Assembly (NCBI GenBank): GCA_019745975.1
Contig: JAIESQ010000082.1
Location: forward strand, 1 to 40,111
Source: Pirellulales bacterium
Lineage (GTDB): Bacteria; Planctomycetota; Planctomycetia; Pirellulales; JAEUIK01
DNA: 40,111 bases
Direction: 5' to 3'
The notes under the pieces are model-generated. The model worked only from the letters and a program-made list of their open reading frames with translations, was not told the DNA's origin and ran no database searches. Numbering within the stretch: the first letter of the stretch is position 1; every line of letters starts with the position of its first letter. This document shows, piece after piece, positions 33,086 to 40,111 of this stretch. Both the position numbers and the translations under genes were made by a program.

Positions 33086-36000
33086 TCACGATTGAATGCG
33101 GATGTAGCCGCCGCTGAGATACAGTTCCTTCTCGGGCGATTCGCTCTGCGGACTGAAGGCGTTCGTGGCTTCGTCCCACGTGCCCTGTCCGCCGATCCCC
33201 CCCGGTTCGGCCTTGACGATGCGGACCAGCGTTTCCTTGGGGACCGTATTGACCGCGTGATTGTCGGCCTCGCCGCCGAACATGAAGCCCATCTTCAGCT
33301 TCGCCTTGTGGAACAACGTGTCGGTCTGGTGCATGGGCATGAGCCAGTTGCGCGTGCACGACTGCTGCGAGCCGTAACGCAGAGTCGCCTGATAACCCGT
33401 GTCGGCCGAGCGTGCCCGGCCATCGGGACGCGTTTCGTGAGCCAACACCGTTTTTTCGGTGGCAATGTAAGGTGCGTGTTTGGTCATGACGACGCCGCGC
33501 GGGTAGCTCGTGTTGAACATCACCCGCACCAGGAACCGCGCCACTTTTGCCCGCGCGGGATCCTTTTGCCAATCGATGAACGGGCGGTCGGCTGGATTGG
33601 AATCGACATAGACGTAATCGCCGTCGTTGAGACCCAACTCGCGAGCATCGTCGGGATTGACGTGGAGCTGATGATCGCCGAAGAACGGCAACCGCTTGTC
33701 GCGGCGATGCGGGTCGCCGAAGCTCGAGTCCCAAATGTTGTGCCAGTCGACGTTGGACCACGACGAGTGCACCCGGTGTCGCGTCTTCGGGGTTAGCAGA
33801 TAGAACCGGTATCCCTGTTCCCACAGGGGATTGTGGGTCTGGCGCACCTCGCTCCAGGGGAGCTTGATATTTCGAATGGTCCGTTCGTCCCAGTGCATTG
33901 CCTCGCGACCGAGGCCAAAGTCTTCGGGGCGAATCAACGGATTGGCACTGACGATAACGTTCGGCAGGTACGGAGTGGCTTCGGGGCCCTCGCGGTGCAC
34001 GACGAAGTTTTCACCGTGCAGGATGGCTTCGGGAATATCGCAGTAGGCATTCAGGCGCCCCGTGTCGGTCCAGAACGGGAGATTGTCGTTCACGTTCTCG
34101 TAGAAGGGGATGCGGGGATACGTGCGGAACAGCATCAGGGCGACACCGGAATCGCCATATTTGCCTGCGAGAATGTCGTCGACCTTGTAGCCGCGCGTGG
34201 TCGTCGAACCGTCGAGCAGTCGCTGGATGTACGTGTTGACACCTTTGGCGGGATCGTCGAGGACAAATCGCCAGTAGTCGGCGAATCGTTTGTCGCCTGT
34301 TTCGCGCGTCAGGGCATCGGCGGTCTGGGCGAGAATATGGACGTCATCGCGCGTGTCGTAGAGCGGCGGAATTCCCCCCTTCCAGATTTGCAAGTAGGGA
34401 TTCGAGCAGGAGGCTGTAATCTCGTAGGTCTGAAATTCCATCCAGGTGTTGGCCGGCAGGATCAAATCGGCATACTCGCAGGAGCTGGTCATTTCCACGT
34501 CTTGCGCGACGATGCAATCGATCTTCGGATTGACCCGAAAGAGCATGTCGTAGGCGTGTTTGGCGTTATTGAAGAGATTGACGTTGGTGAACCAGAGGAA
34601 CTTCGTTGGAGTGGGCATGTGCGTTTGCCCCGTGAAGTTCCGCCGACCGTATTTGGGTGTGTCGACGACCAGGGGCCGCTCGCCGTGATTCCAGTAGGCG
34701 GGCTCTTCGTCCTTGGTCGTCTTGCTGACCTTGATCTGCTTGCCGTCGACCTGCGGGTCAAGGTTTGTATTGAAGGGGTCCTCGGCGATCCACCCCAAGA
34801 AGCCCGGCCCAGACTCAGGAGAACTCTGAAACAGCGCCGACTTGTAATTGCCAGCCCAGGTGAAGCAGCCGGCCCCCGGCTTGCCGAGTTGCCCTGTGAG
34901 CATGATCGGCAGGTACTGCGCACGATTGGCTTGCGTGGCATGGAACCAGTGATTGATCCCCTCTCCCACGTGGATCGCCACCGCGTGGCCGGCGCGACTG
35001 GTGTCCCAGATATCCTTGGCCAGGCGTTCGATGAGCGCCTTATCGGCGCCCGTGATCTCGGCAACCGTATCCAGATCGTAGTCCTTGAGGTGTGTTTGAT
35101 AAGCCTCCCACAACGTGATCACTTCGACTTCTTGTCCGTCGACGAGCTTCACTCGACCCGAATAAGAGAGCGCGGGCACGATGCCGGCTGCCTGCATGCG
35201 GGGACCGAGTTGGTCGCGCGTGATGGCGCGCACGGCATGTTGCTTCTCGTCGTAGATGCAGAAATCGCCGATCTTCGCGTACTGCTCGTCGGTCAGGTGT
35301 TGCGTGGTGTACGATGGACCATCCTTCGCCAAACCAGGCTGATAACCGGCGAAAACGTCGACAGCACGCAGACGCTGCAAGTTGTCGGTGCGGATCAACA
35401 AGGGGAAGTCCGTATACGCGCGGACGAACTCACTGTCGTACCACTGGTTGTCGATCATCACGCGCGTGACACCCAAGAACAGCGCGGTGTCGGTGCAACC
35501 GGGCCGAACTTGGATCCAGTAGTTGGCCTTCGTTGCGGGAGGCGAATACTCGGGAGTAATCACCACGATCCGGCCGCCCCGCTCCATCATTTCGATGAAC
35601 CAGTGGGAGTCGGGCATCTTGTTCTCGACGAGATTCTTGCCGCACTGGATATGCAGCTTGGCGTTCCGCATGTCGTTGAAGTCGCAATCGGCCGTTTGCA
35701 GCCCGTGCACGAAGGGATGTCCCGGCGCCTGGTCGCCGTGCCAGGTATAGTTCGACCAGAGGCGTCCGCCGAGGCTATCCTTCGGTTCCACCTTGCGCAC
35801 CAAGTGGTCGACTACCGCCAACATGTTCGACCAGCGGTACAGACCGTACTTGCCCATCACGCCTAACAGTCCCATGCCGCCGCGCAGCTTAAAGGTCCGC
35901 GTTCCAGCACCGTGGCAAGCCTCGAGCATTTCGGGCACGTAACCATCTTTTTCCAGTCGCCGAGTTCCTTCCTCGCCCGAGTAGGTGGCGGCGATCGCCA

Positions 36001-36547
36001 TTACCGCCTTGGCGTGATAGCGGTAGATCTCATCCCAACTGAGCTTCACGAACGAGTCCGTGCCGCGCGAATTGAACTTGTACTTGTCGCGCAGGCTAGG
36101 GTCGTCCGACAACGAAGGGAAGCCGTCGTCGGCCCATTGCTTCCAACCTTGGCGCACGAGGGGGGTTCGCAGGCGATAGGGCCCGTAGACGCGTCTTTGC
36201 TGCGTGAAGCCCTTCGCGCAGCCGCGCGGATTCCAATGCACGGTGTCGGTATTGCCGTATAAATCCTGGCACGTGCCCCCTTCGTAGGCTTGCTCGGAGC
36301 GGAGCACTACGCCGTTGCGTAGAAAGGCCCGCATTCGACAGTTGTGCGTGTCGTTCGGCGCGCACACCCAGGTGAAGGAGCTATCCACGCGATACTGATC
36401 GCGATAAACGCGCTCCCAGTCGCGATCGGGATACATCCCCAGCGGGTTGTCGACACTTACCGGATCGAACGCCCATAGCCTGGGCGCCAGCACACTGGCG
36501 CCGCCGACCACAGCCACTGCCGATCGCAAGAATTCGCGGCGATGCAT
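33086..36547 (-). CDS. nxrA: Molybdenum catalytic (alpha) subunit, NXR-like type-II DMSO reductase family
   Basis: This 1153-aa molybdopterin oxidoreductase has an N-terminal Tat signal (HRREFLRSAVAVVGGASVLA), so it acts outside the cytoplasmic membrane. The FS0 cluster ligands appear as C62-x3-D66-x3-C70 and C110, where NarG has His-x3-Cys-x3-Cys. The likely molybdenum ligand is D272 in YTWHGDQAPGHPF, the position of the NarG aspartate. Segments such as GKNLVENKMPDSHWFIEMME and VITPEYSPPATKANYWI strongly resemble NxrA of Nitrospira and anammox bacteria as I remember them. The reaction is therefore probably nitrite-nitrate interconversion, direction unknown; chlorate or selenate are less likely. 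It follows the cytochrome subunit by 55 bases. No membrane NarI partner is seen. Confidence 0.9.
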   Translation of the reverse strand: MHRREFLRSAVAVVGGASVLAPRLWAFDPVSVDNPLGMYPDRDWERVYRDQYRVDSSFTWVCAPNDTHNCRMRAFLRNGVVLRSEQAYEGGTCQDLYGNTDTVHWNPRGCAKGFTQQRRVYGPYRLRTPLVRQGWKQWADDGFPSLSDDPSLRDKYKFNSRGTDSFVKLSWDEIYRYHAKAVMAIAATYSGEEGTRRLEKDGYVPEMLEACHGAGTRTFKLRGGMGLLGVMGKYGLYRWSNMLAVVDHLVRKVEPKDSLGGRLWSNYTWHGDQAPGHPFVHGLQTADCDFNDMRNAKLHIQCGKNLVENKMPDSHWFIEMMERGGRIVVITPEYSPPATKANYWIQVRPGCTDTALFLGVTRVMIDNQWYDSEFVRAYTDFPLLIRTDNLQRLRAVDVFAGYQPGLAKDGPSYTTQHLTDEQYAKIGDFCIYDEKQHAVRAITRDQLGPRMQAAGIVPALSYSGRVKLVDGQEVEVITLWEAYQTHLKDYDLDTVAEITGADKALIERLAKDIWDTSRAGHAVAIHVGEGINHWFHATQANRAQYLPIMLTGQLGKPGAGCFTWAGNYKSALFQSSPESGPGFLGWIAEDPFNTNLDPQVDGKQIKVSKTTKDEEPAYWNHGERPLVVDTPKYGRRNFTGQTHMPTPTKFLWFTNVNLFNNAKHAYDMLFRVNPKIDCIVAQDVEMTSSCEYADLILPANTWMEFQTYEITASCSNPYLQIWKGGIPPLYDTRDDVHILAQTADALTRETGDKRFADYWRFVLDDPAKGVNTYIQRLLDGSTTTRGYKVDDILAGKYGDSGVALMLFRTYPRIPFYENVNDNLPFWTDTGRLNAYCDIPEAILHGENFVVHREGPEATPYLPNVIVSANPLIRPEDFGLGREAMHWDERTIRNIKLPWSEVRQTHNPLWEQGYRFYLLTPKTRHRVHSSWSNVDWHNIWDSSFGDPHRRDKRLPFFGDHQLHVNPDDARELGLNDGDYVYVDSNPADRPFIDWQKDPARAKVARFLVRVMFNTSYPRGVVMTKHAPYIATEKTVLAHETRPDGRARSADTGYQATLRYGSQQSCTRNWLMPMHQTDTLFHKAKLKMGFMFGGEADNHAVNTVPKETLVRIVKAEPGGIGGQGTWDEATNAFSPQSESPEKELYLSGGYIRIQS

Positions 36548-36602
36548 GGTGTGTAGGCTCCTGTTCTTCCGCGTGATTTGAAGTGGCTTTGCCAGCGAGT
36601 GT

Positions 36603-38279
36603 TCAATCGATCTTCAGGTCATTCCAAAGCGAGATTCGCTTCTGCGGTCCGCGGTCGTGGGCCGCACCGTCCCACAGCGCGGCTGCGAGCGAATAACGCT
36701 CCGCAGGTTGCAACGATTGCCCATCGGATTCAGCTACCTGCAATGGCCGCGAGAGCATCACGTTCCAACGTCCGTCTTTCCAGACGGCGGCAGATTGCAC
36801 TACTTGCGAGGCCTTGGGTCGGAATGTCGTGCTTCCCAACCCCCCCGCGACGAGGTCCGCCCCGCTCTGATCGCGCGTCGCCAGAGGATTGCCGGCGGCG
36901 CGGGCAGTGATGAAGTCGGGTAGTTGTTGTCCCTTAAGCAACTGGCGGTATATCGGCTCATCAAAGGGATAGTCGTCGGACGGAAAATCCTCCGCACTTC
37001 GGTTGGCGGTGCCGGCCCGCCATTGCCACAGCTCGATCGGCGTCTCCTTCGAGCCCATCCCCAAGAACGGCTCCGCGTTTCCTTGGTACAACTCGACGGC
37101 GGCCATGTCCTCGAACTCATCAGCACGCACGGCGCCGTCATCATGGGTGGCATCATCCCAGGTCAGACGTATCGCGAGTGATTGGCCATCGTGAACGGCC
37201 TGCACATCGACCCAAGGATGCGGATCGTCGCGCCACCAGAGGGGCATGGTCAACAGCCGAGTTGCCGACACCGCTTGCCAAGCCGTATCGTCGGGCGTTT
37301 GTGGCAGCCGCGGCACGCGTCCCGCCGAGATTTGCTGGCGCTTGGCAACCGTCGCATCGCGCGTAGCCTGGTCCGACAGCGATAGCACGAAATGAGTCAG
37401 ATCCGCGATCGCCGCCGGCTCGACGTCTCGTAACGAGGGCATCGGTGTCCCAGGCATCCCGGCCAGAATCCGCCGATACACAACCACAGGATCGGGATCC
37501 CCCTTGTACAAGCCACGCGTGAGATCGCGAGGTCGAGTCGCAAAGCCTTCGGTGTCGATCATCTGTTGCTGGCCGTCGCCGCGACCTTCGTTGCCGTGAC
37601 AGGCGGCGCAACCCTTGGTCTTGTACAGTTCACGACCACGCTCGATCGCTTCCGCGCTGGATGGCGGCAACGGGGGCACCTCGATCATGGGGCCCGGGGT
37701 AATCAGTGGAGCGATCGCTTCCTCGAGCTCCTCAGGCGTACGCTCGGTCTCCTCCTCGGCGGCGATGGCCAGCTCAATGTCTTTCGCGCCGTCGCGCCGC
37801 AGTTGCATGACGTACTCGGCTAGCTCACGACGGGCGCCGGCTGAAAGATGCTCCCAGGGCGGCATCGCCGAGCCGGGCATCCCGCGCGCGATCGCCCCTT
37901 CGAGATCCTCGATCGTCGGAACATTGTTGGCAGTGCTGACGAGTCGGAAGTTCCCCGCCCTGAAGTCGCGCGGCTTGGGATATAGAAAGACGGCAGCGAT
38001 CCCCTTGCCATCCCCTTTTTCGCCGTGGCATGCCGCACAGTGTCGGCCGTAAAGACTAGCGACCGTCTGCGGTGCGGCGTCCGGTCGCTCGGGGACCGAA
38101 GCCTTCGCGGCGCCACTCGATTGGTCCTTAGGGGATGGGCTTGCGCCACCGGCCGGTGCTGTTGGCTTCGATTGTCCACAGCCTGCGGCGAAGGATGCCA
38201 GCAGCAGCGTCAGCAATAACGACCAGCCGTCGGAGTTTGACGGACCAGGCAGAAGCCGGACCTTCTTCCGAATTCGCAT
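36603..38279 (-). CDS. Dual cytochrome c / heme b (EB_dh-type) lipoprotein subunit of the NXR-like enzyme
   Basis: This 558-aa protein has a lipoprotein signal with lipobox FAAGC (C34), then two cytochrome c domains with heme motifs C81-AACH and C224-AACH. Downstream Met-containing segments (MPGSAMPPW, MPGTPMPSL) are likely sixth ligands. The C-terminal part from about 330 resembles the ethylbenzene-dehydrogenase-type heme b gamma subunit (VDVQAVHDGQSLAIRLTWDD, EDMAAVELYQG, FRPKASQVVQSAAVWKDGRW). It is the likely electron exit of the complex, anchored to a membrane by lipid. AGGGGAG lies before the ATG at 38279; an upstream extension is not convincing. It is the first gene of the operon. Fusion of two c-type domains to the heme b module is its main peculiarity. 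Confidence 0.88.
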   Translation of the reverse strand: MRIRKKVRLLPGPSNSDGWSLLLTLLLASFAAGCGQSKPTAPAGGASPSPKDQSSGAAKASVPERPDAAPQTVASLYGRHCAACHGEKGDGKGIAAVFLYPKPRDFRAGNFRLVSTANNVPTIEDLEGAIARGMPGSAMPPWEHLSAGARRELAEYVMQLRRDGAKDIELAIAAEEETERTPEELEEAIAPLITPGPMIEVPPLPPSSAEAIERGRELYKTKGCAACHGNEGRGDGQQQMIDTEGFATRPRDLTRGLYKGDPDPVVVYRRILAGMPGTPMPSLRDVEPAAIADLTHFVLSLSDQATRDATVAKRQQISAGRVPRLPQTPDDTAWQAVSATRLLTMPLWWRDDPHPWVDVQAVHDGQSLAIRLTWDDATHDDGAVRADEFEDMAAVELYQGNAEPFLGMGSKETPIELWQWRAGTANRSAEDFPSDDYPFDEPIYRQLLKGQQLPDFITARAAGNPLATRDQSGADLVAGGLGSTTFRPKASQVVQSAAVWKDGRWNVMLSRPLQVAESDGQSLQPAERYSLAAALWDGAAHDRGPQKRISLWNDLKID

Positions 38280-38359
38280 CGCCCGCTCCCCTTGAGTACT
38301 GGATTCGTGAGGAGAACACGGAAACGGATTCACGCAGCCGTGTCGAGCGAATATTGTGC

Positions 38360-38376
38360 CGCATTTCACGAATGCG
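38360..38376. repeat. Small hairpin upstream of the NXR-like operon
   Basis: CGCATT-TCACG-AATGCG is a perfect 6-bp inverted repeat with a 5-base loop. TGTGCC flanks it on both sides (38355-38360 and 38381-38386). It lies about 80-97 bases upstream of the start of the cytochrome subunit gene. Confidence 0.4.
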
Positions 38377-38435
38377 CCACTGTGCCACGCGATCGTCCGT
38401 GCAATGTGGGGATATGTACTGCCATCGAGTGCCTT

Positions 38436-38455
38436 TCTGTGCGAATTGGCACAGA
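38436..38455. promoter_or_regulatory. Crp/Fnr-like palindrome upstream of the NXR-like operon
   Basis: TCTGTGC-GAATTG-GCACAGA has perfect 7-bp arms. The core TGTGC-N6-GCACA has the same geometry as the Crp site TGTGA-N6-TCACA. It lies 157 bases upstream of the operon start and 120 bases upstream of the divergent hemerythrin gene, so it could control both. The half-site TGTGCC recurs at 38355 and 38381. No crp-type regulator gene is in the window. Confidence 0.6.
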
Positions 38456-38574
38456 CTCCTGTGACCCTTCCGCACACGGTGTGTGCGTCCGTCAGCTTGT
38501 GCCCGGGGGATGTTCGTCTGGGATCGCTTCGCGCCTCCCTCGCCTTAACGGTGACGGTACGAGAAGTGCTTGGA

Positions 38575-39171
38575 ATGATGCTGAAACGAGGTCAGACAAA
38601 GACTCAAGACGCAAATGGTGATTTGATGCAAGCCACGGAAACTCTTAAGCACGAACACGACCTGATCGAACGCGTACTGGTGCTCCTGTCAGACGCCGCT
38701 AAGACGCTGCAAGGTGGGGGCCACTTACCCTTCGGATTTCAGGAATGGGCAGTCGATTTCATTCGACGTTTCGCCGACGGCTGCCATCACGCCAAGGAAG
38801 AGGAGGTACTGTTCCCGCTTTTGGAACAACGTGGCGTTGCCCGTCATGGGGGACCGATTGGCGTGATGCTGTACGAGCATGATATTGGTCGCGATTGCGT
38901 GGGCCGGATGGCCGCCGCACTGCCAAGTGCGAACAACAATCCCGCGGCCTTCGCGGCCGCCGCGCAGGAATACGTCGCCCTCCTCCGGCAGCACATCTTC
39001 AAGGAAAACAATGTGCTGTTCCGGATCGCCGACAGAGTTCTCAAGCCTGGCGACGACGAGGATGTCGTGTCGCGTTATCGGACAGCCGATGGGCCTGGTG
39101 GCGACGCGCTTCATCGCCAGTACGAAGTCGACGTTTGTCGTTGGGAAGACGAATTTTCGGCAAGCAAGTAG
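38575..39171 (+). CDS. Hemerythrin domain protein
   Basis: This protein of about 198 aa contains a hemerythrin HHE four-helix bundle that should hold a di-iron centre. His and Glu ligand segments are TLKHEHDLIERVLVLL, GCHHAKEEEVLFPLLE, MLYEHDIGRD and LLRQHIFKENNVLFRIAD. It may bind O2 or NO, or store iron; the family does not fix the role. Two start regions are possible: ATG 38575 with GAGAAG eight bases upstream (used here) and ATG 38626, closer to the domain. It is divergent from the NXR-like operon across the Crp/Fnr-like palindrome, so it is probably coregulated with it. Confidence 0.85.
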   Translation: MMLKRGQTKTQDANGDLMQATETLKHEHDLIERVLVLLSDAAKTLQGGGHLPFGFQEWAVDFIRRFADGCHHAKEEEVLFPLLEQRGVARHGGPIGVMLYEHDIGRDCVGRMAAALPSANNNPAAFAAAAQEYVALLRQHIFKENNVLFRIADRVLKPGDDEDVVSRYRTADGPGGDALHRQYEVDVCRWEDEFSASK

Positions 39172-39212
39172 CCTGCCAGCGACCGTATCCGATTCGCGCT
39201 AGCGCTGGGGCC

Positions 39213-39536
39213 TCAGCCAGCCTTTTGCAGTTCGTCGTCGATCCAGGCTAACGCAGCCAACGCCGAGGGCCAACCGATCGTGGTAATCGCCAGCAAGGCC
39301 ACTTGCTCCATCTGTTCGCGCGTTACTCCGAGGGCGTGACCGCGCCTCACGTGCGCGCGAACAGCCCCCTCGAGTCGGCCACCGATGCTGATGGCCAGCT
39401 TCAAAAGTCGCTCGCTCTTGGGGTCGAGTGCGCCAACCTGCGCGGCCGCCATCCCCAATTGGTTGTAGGCATCCCAGACCTTTGGATACTTGCTCGTGAC
39501 CTGCTCGACAATCGGCGGAAGCCTGTCTTGTGCCAC
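39213..39536 (-). CDS. Carboxymuconolactone decarboxylase (CMD)-family protein
   Basis: This 107-aa helical protein belongs to the CMD/AhpD-like family (LLKLAISIGGRLEGAVRAHV, ALGVTREQMEQVALLAITTI, GWPSALAALAWIDDEL). It has no Cys at all, so the CxxC redox site of AhpD-type peroxidase partners is absent and a disulfide-reductase role is unlikely. The GTG start has GGAG seven bases upstream. It is convergent with the hemerythrin gene and lies 127 bases downstream of the second hemerythrin-like gene on the same strand. Substrate unknown. Confidence 0.9.
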   Translation of the reverse strand: MAQDRLPPIVEQVTSKYPKVWDAYNQLGMAAAQVGALDPKSERLLKLAISIGGRLEGAVRAHVRRGHALGVTREQMEQVALLAITTIGWPSALAALAWIDDELQKAG

Positions 39537-39663
39537 GATGACGCTCCGAAGTCAGAATTGAGGGGTGTTGCGATCACGACACGCAACCTGTGGCATTGTA
39601 GCGGCAAGCGAAGTCAAGATCGCCAATTCCGGGCCGCGGAGCGGCTAGTTTTGCGAGCGGCTT

Positions 39664-39978
39664 TCAGTCGCTTGAACCGAGATCCTGATTGTAGGCCAAC
39701 TGCAGGAGCTTGACTTCATCCGCGTCGTGCTTGCGCATGCTCTCGATGAATCTCCGCAGGTCGACCTCGATCGTTCGGCGTGTCTCGGCCACGAGTTCTT
39801 CGGCAGCGAGGCGACCGAGCACGCGTTCGACGGTTGCCAAGTACTCAACGTGTTGCCTCTGCAAGGCCACTGCTTGCGGACCAAGCTGCGGGAGAATCGC
39901 CAGGGCATCGTGAAAATAGCCCCCGTGTTCTTCGACCTCAAAATGTTCTCGCAAGTGCTCGTGGAGTTGCTTGAGCAA
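39664..39978 (-). CDS. Short hemerythrin-like protein, possibly truncated at its N-terminus
   Basis: This protein of at least 104 aa resembles the C-terminal three helices of a hemerythrin domain (LHEHLREHFEVEEHGGYFHD, LQRQHVEYLATVERVL, FIESMRKHDADEVKLLQLAY). The first helix, which normally carries the opening His ligand, is missing from the TTG start used here. The frame stays open for another 23 codons upstream (VLASSIWKSDELAEL) to a TGA but has no ATG or GTG start. The gene may thus be a shortened family member or one that lost its 5' end. It lies near the window end, and 39979-40111 holds nothing else that I can support. Confidence 0.65.
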   Translation of the reverse strand: MLKQLHEHLREHFEVEEHGGYFHDALAILPQLGPQAVALQRQHVEYLATVERVLGRLAAEELVAETRRTIEVDLRRFIESMRKHDADEVKLLQLAYNQDLGSSD

Positions 39979-40111
39979 TTCGGCCAGCTCGTCGGATTTC
40001 CAAATTGAGCTGGCCAGGACTGGAGTCAGCTCACCTAGCCCTCAATCAAGCGAAGGCTCGGGGTTTTGTGGCGTCCGCAGTGGGCGCGCACGGAGAAGTG
40101 CCGGTGCGGTG

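Noticed and set aside
33833-35866. A 677-codon plus-strand open frame opposite the alpha subunit
   Set aside because: It is the antisense shadow of a GC-rich gene. The minus strand has a Tat signal and family motifs throughout; the plus frame has none.

Overview
The window looks like part of a Planctomycetes chromosome, most likely from the Pirellulales. It is GC-rich and carries two PEP-CTERM exosortase substrates, a TIGR03000-type domain behind a cysteine-rich region, a NIPSNAP protein, alginate-export-like and Nramp-like proteins of the planctomycete kind, and many genes with GTG or TTG starts. This placement rests on recognised families, not on a database search.

Layout. 1-1304: a complete IS3-family element, flush with the window edge, has cut a gene whose 3' end survives at 1305-1426; a tRNA-Leu(CAA) follows. 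1782-12958: housekeeping and catabolic genes (glycerophosphodiesterase, NIPSNAP, an Nramp-like transporter plus a 2-hydroxyacid dehydrogenase, then a minus-strand run of amidohydrolase, LLM flavin oxidoreductase, zinc alcohol dehydrogenase, GXWXG/DUF4334 protein, a membrane protein and a xylose-isomerase-like protein). 13418-16108: an alpha-glucan phosphorylase with an N-terminal GAF domain. 16109-21877: a looser region with 12-bp repeats, an Asp/Asn beta-hydroxylase broken by an apparent one-base deletion, two PEP-CTERM proteins, a small membrane protein and a secreted protein with a Cys at every third residue.

21878-40111 is a nitrogen-oxide island. One half handles nitric oxide: two Rrf2 regulators, the di-iron protein Ric, a GYD protein, an unrecognised mono-heme protein and quinol-type NO reductase (qNor), with an alginate-export-type outer-membrane barrel on the opposite strand. 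The other half is a minus-strand operon for a periplasmic type-II DMSO-reductase-family enzyme that resembles nitrite oxidoreductase (NXR) of Nitrospira and anammox bacteria: a dual cytochrome c plus ethylbenzene-dehydrogenase-like heme b lipoprotein, a Tat-exported molybdenum catalytic subunit of 1153 aa, an unknown 147-aa protein, a four-cluster Fe-S subunit and a TorD-like chaperone. mobB (molybdenum cofactor) lies convergent to it. Hemerythrin and CMD-family proteins lie beyond.

Taken together, the island could interconvert nitrate and nitrite outside the cytoplasmic membrane, reduce NO to N2O and repair NO-damaged iron centres. No nitrite reductase (NirK or NirS) is present here. The best candidates for new biology are the NXR-like operon with its fused cytochrome subunit and a Crp/Fnr-like palindrome upstream, the paired Rrf2 promoters, the unknown heme protein ahead of qNor, and the Cys-every-third-residue protein.
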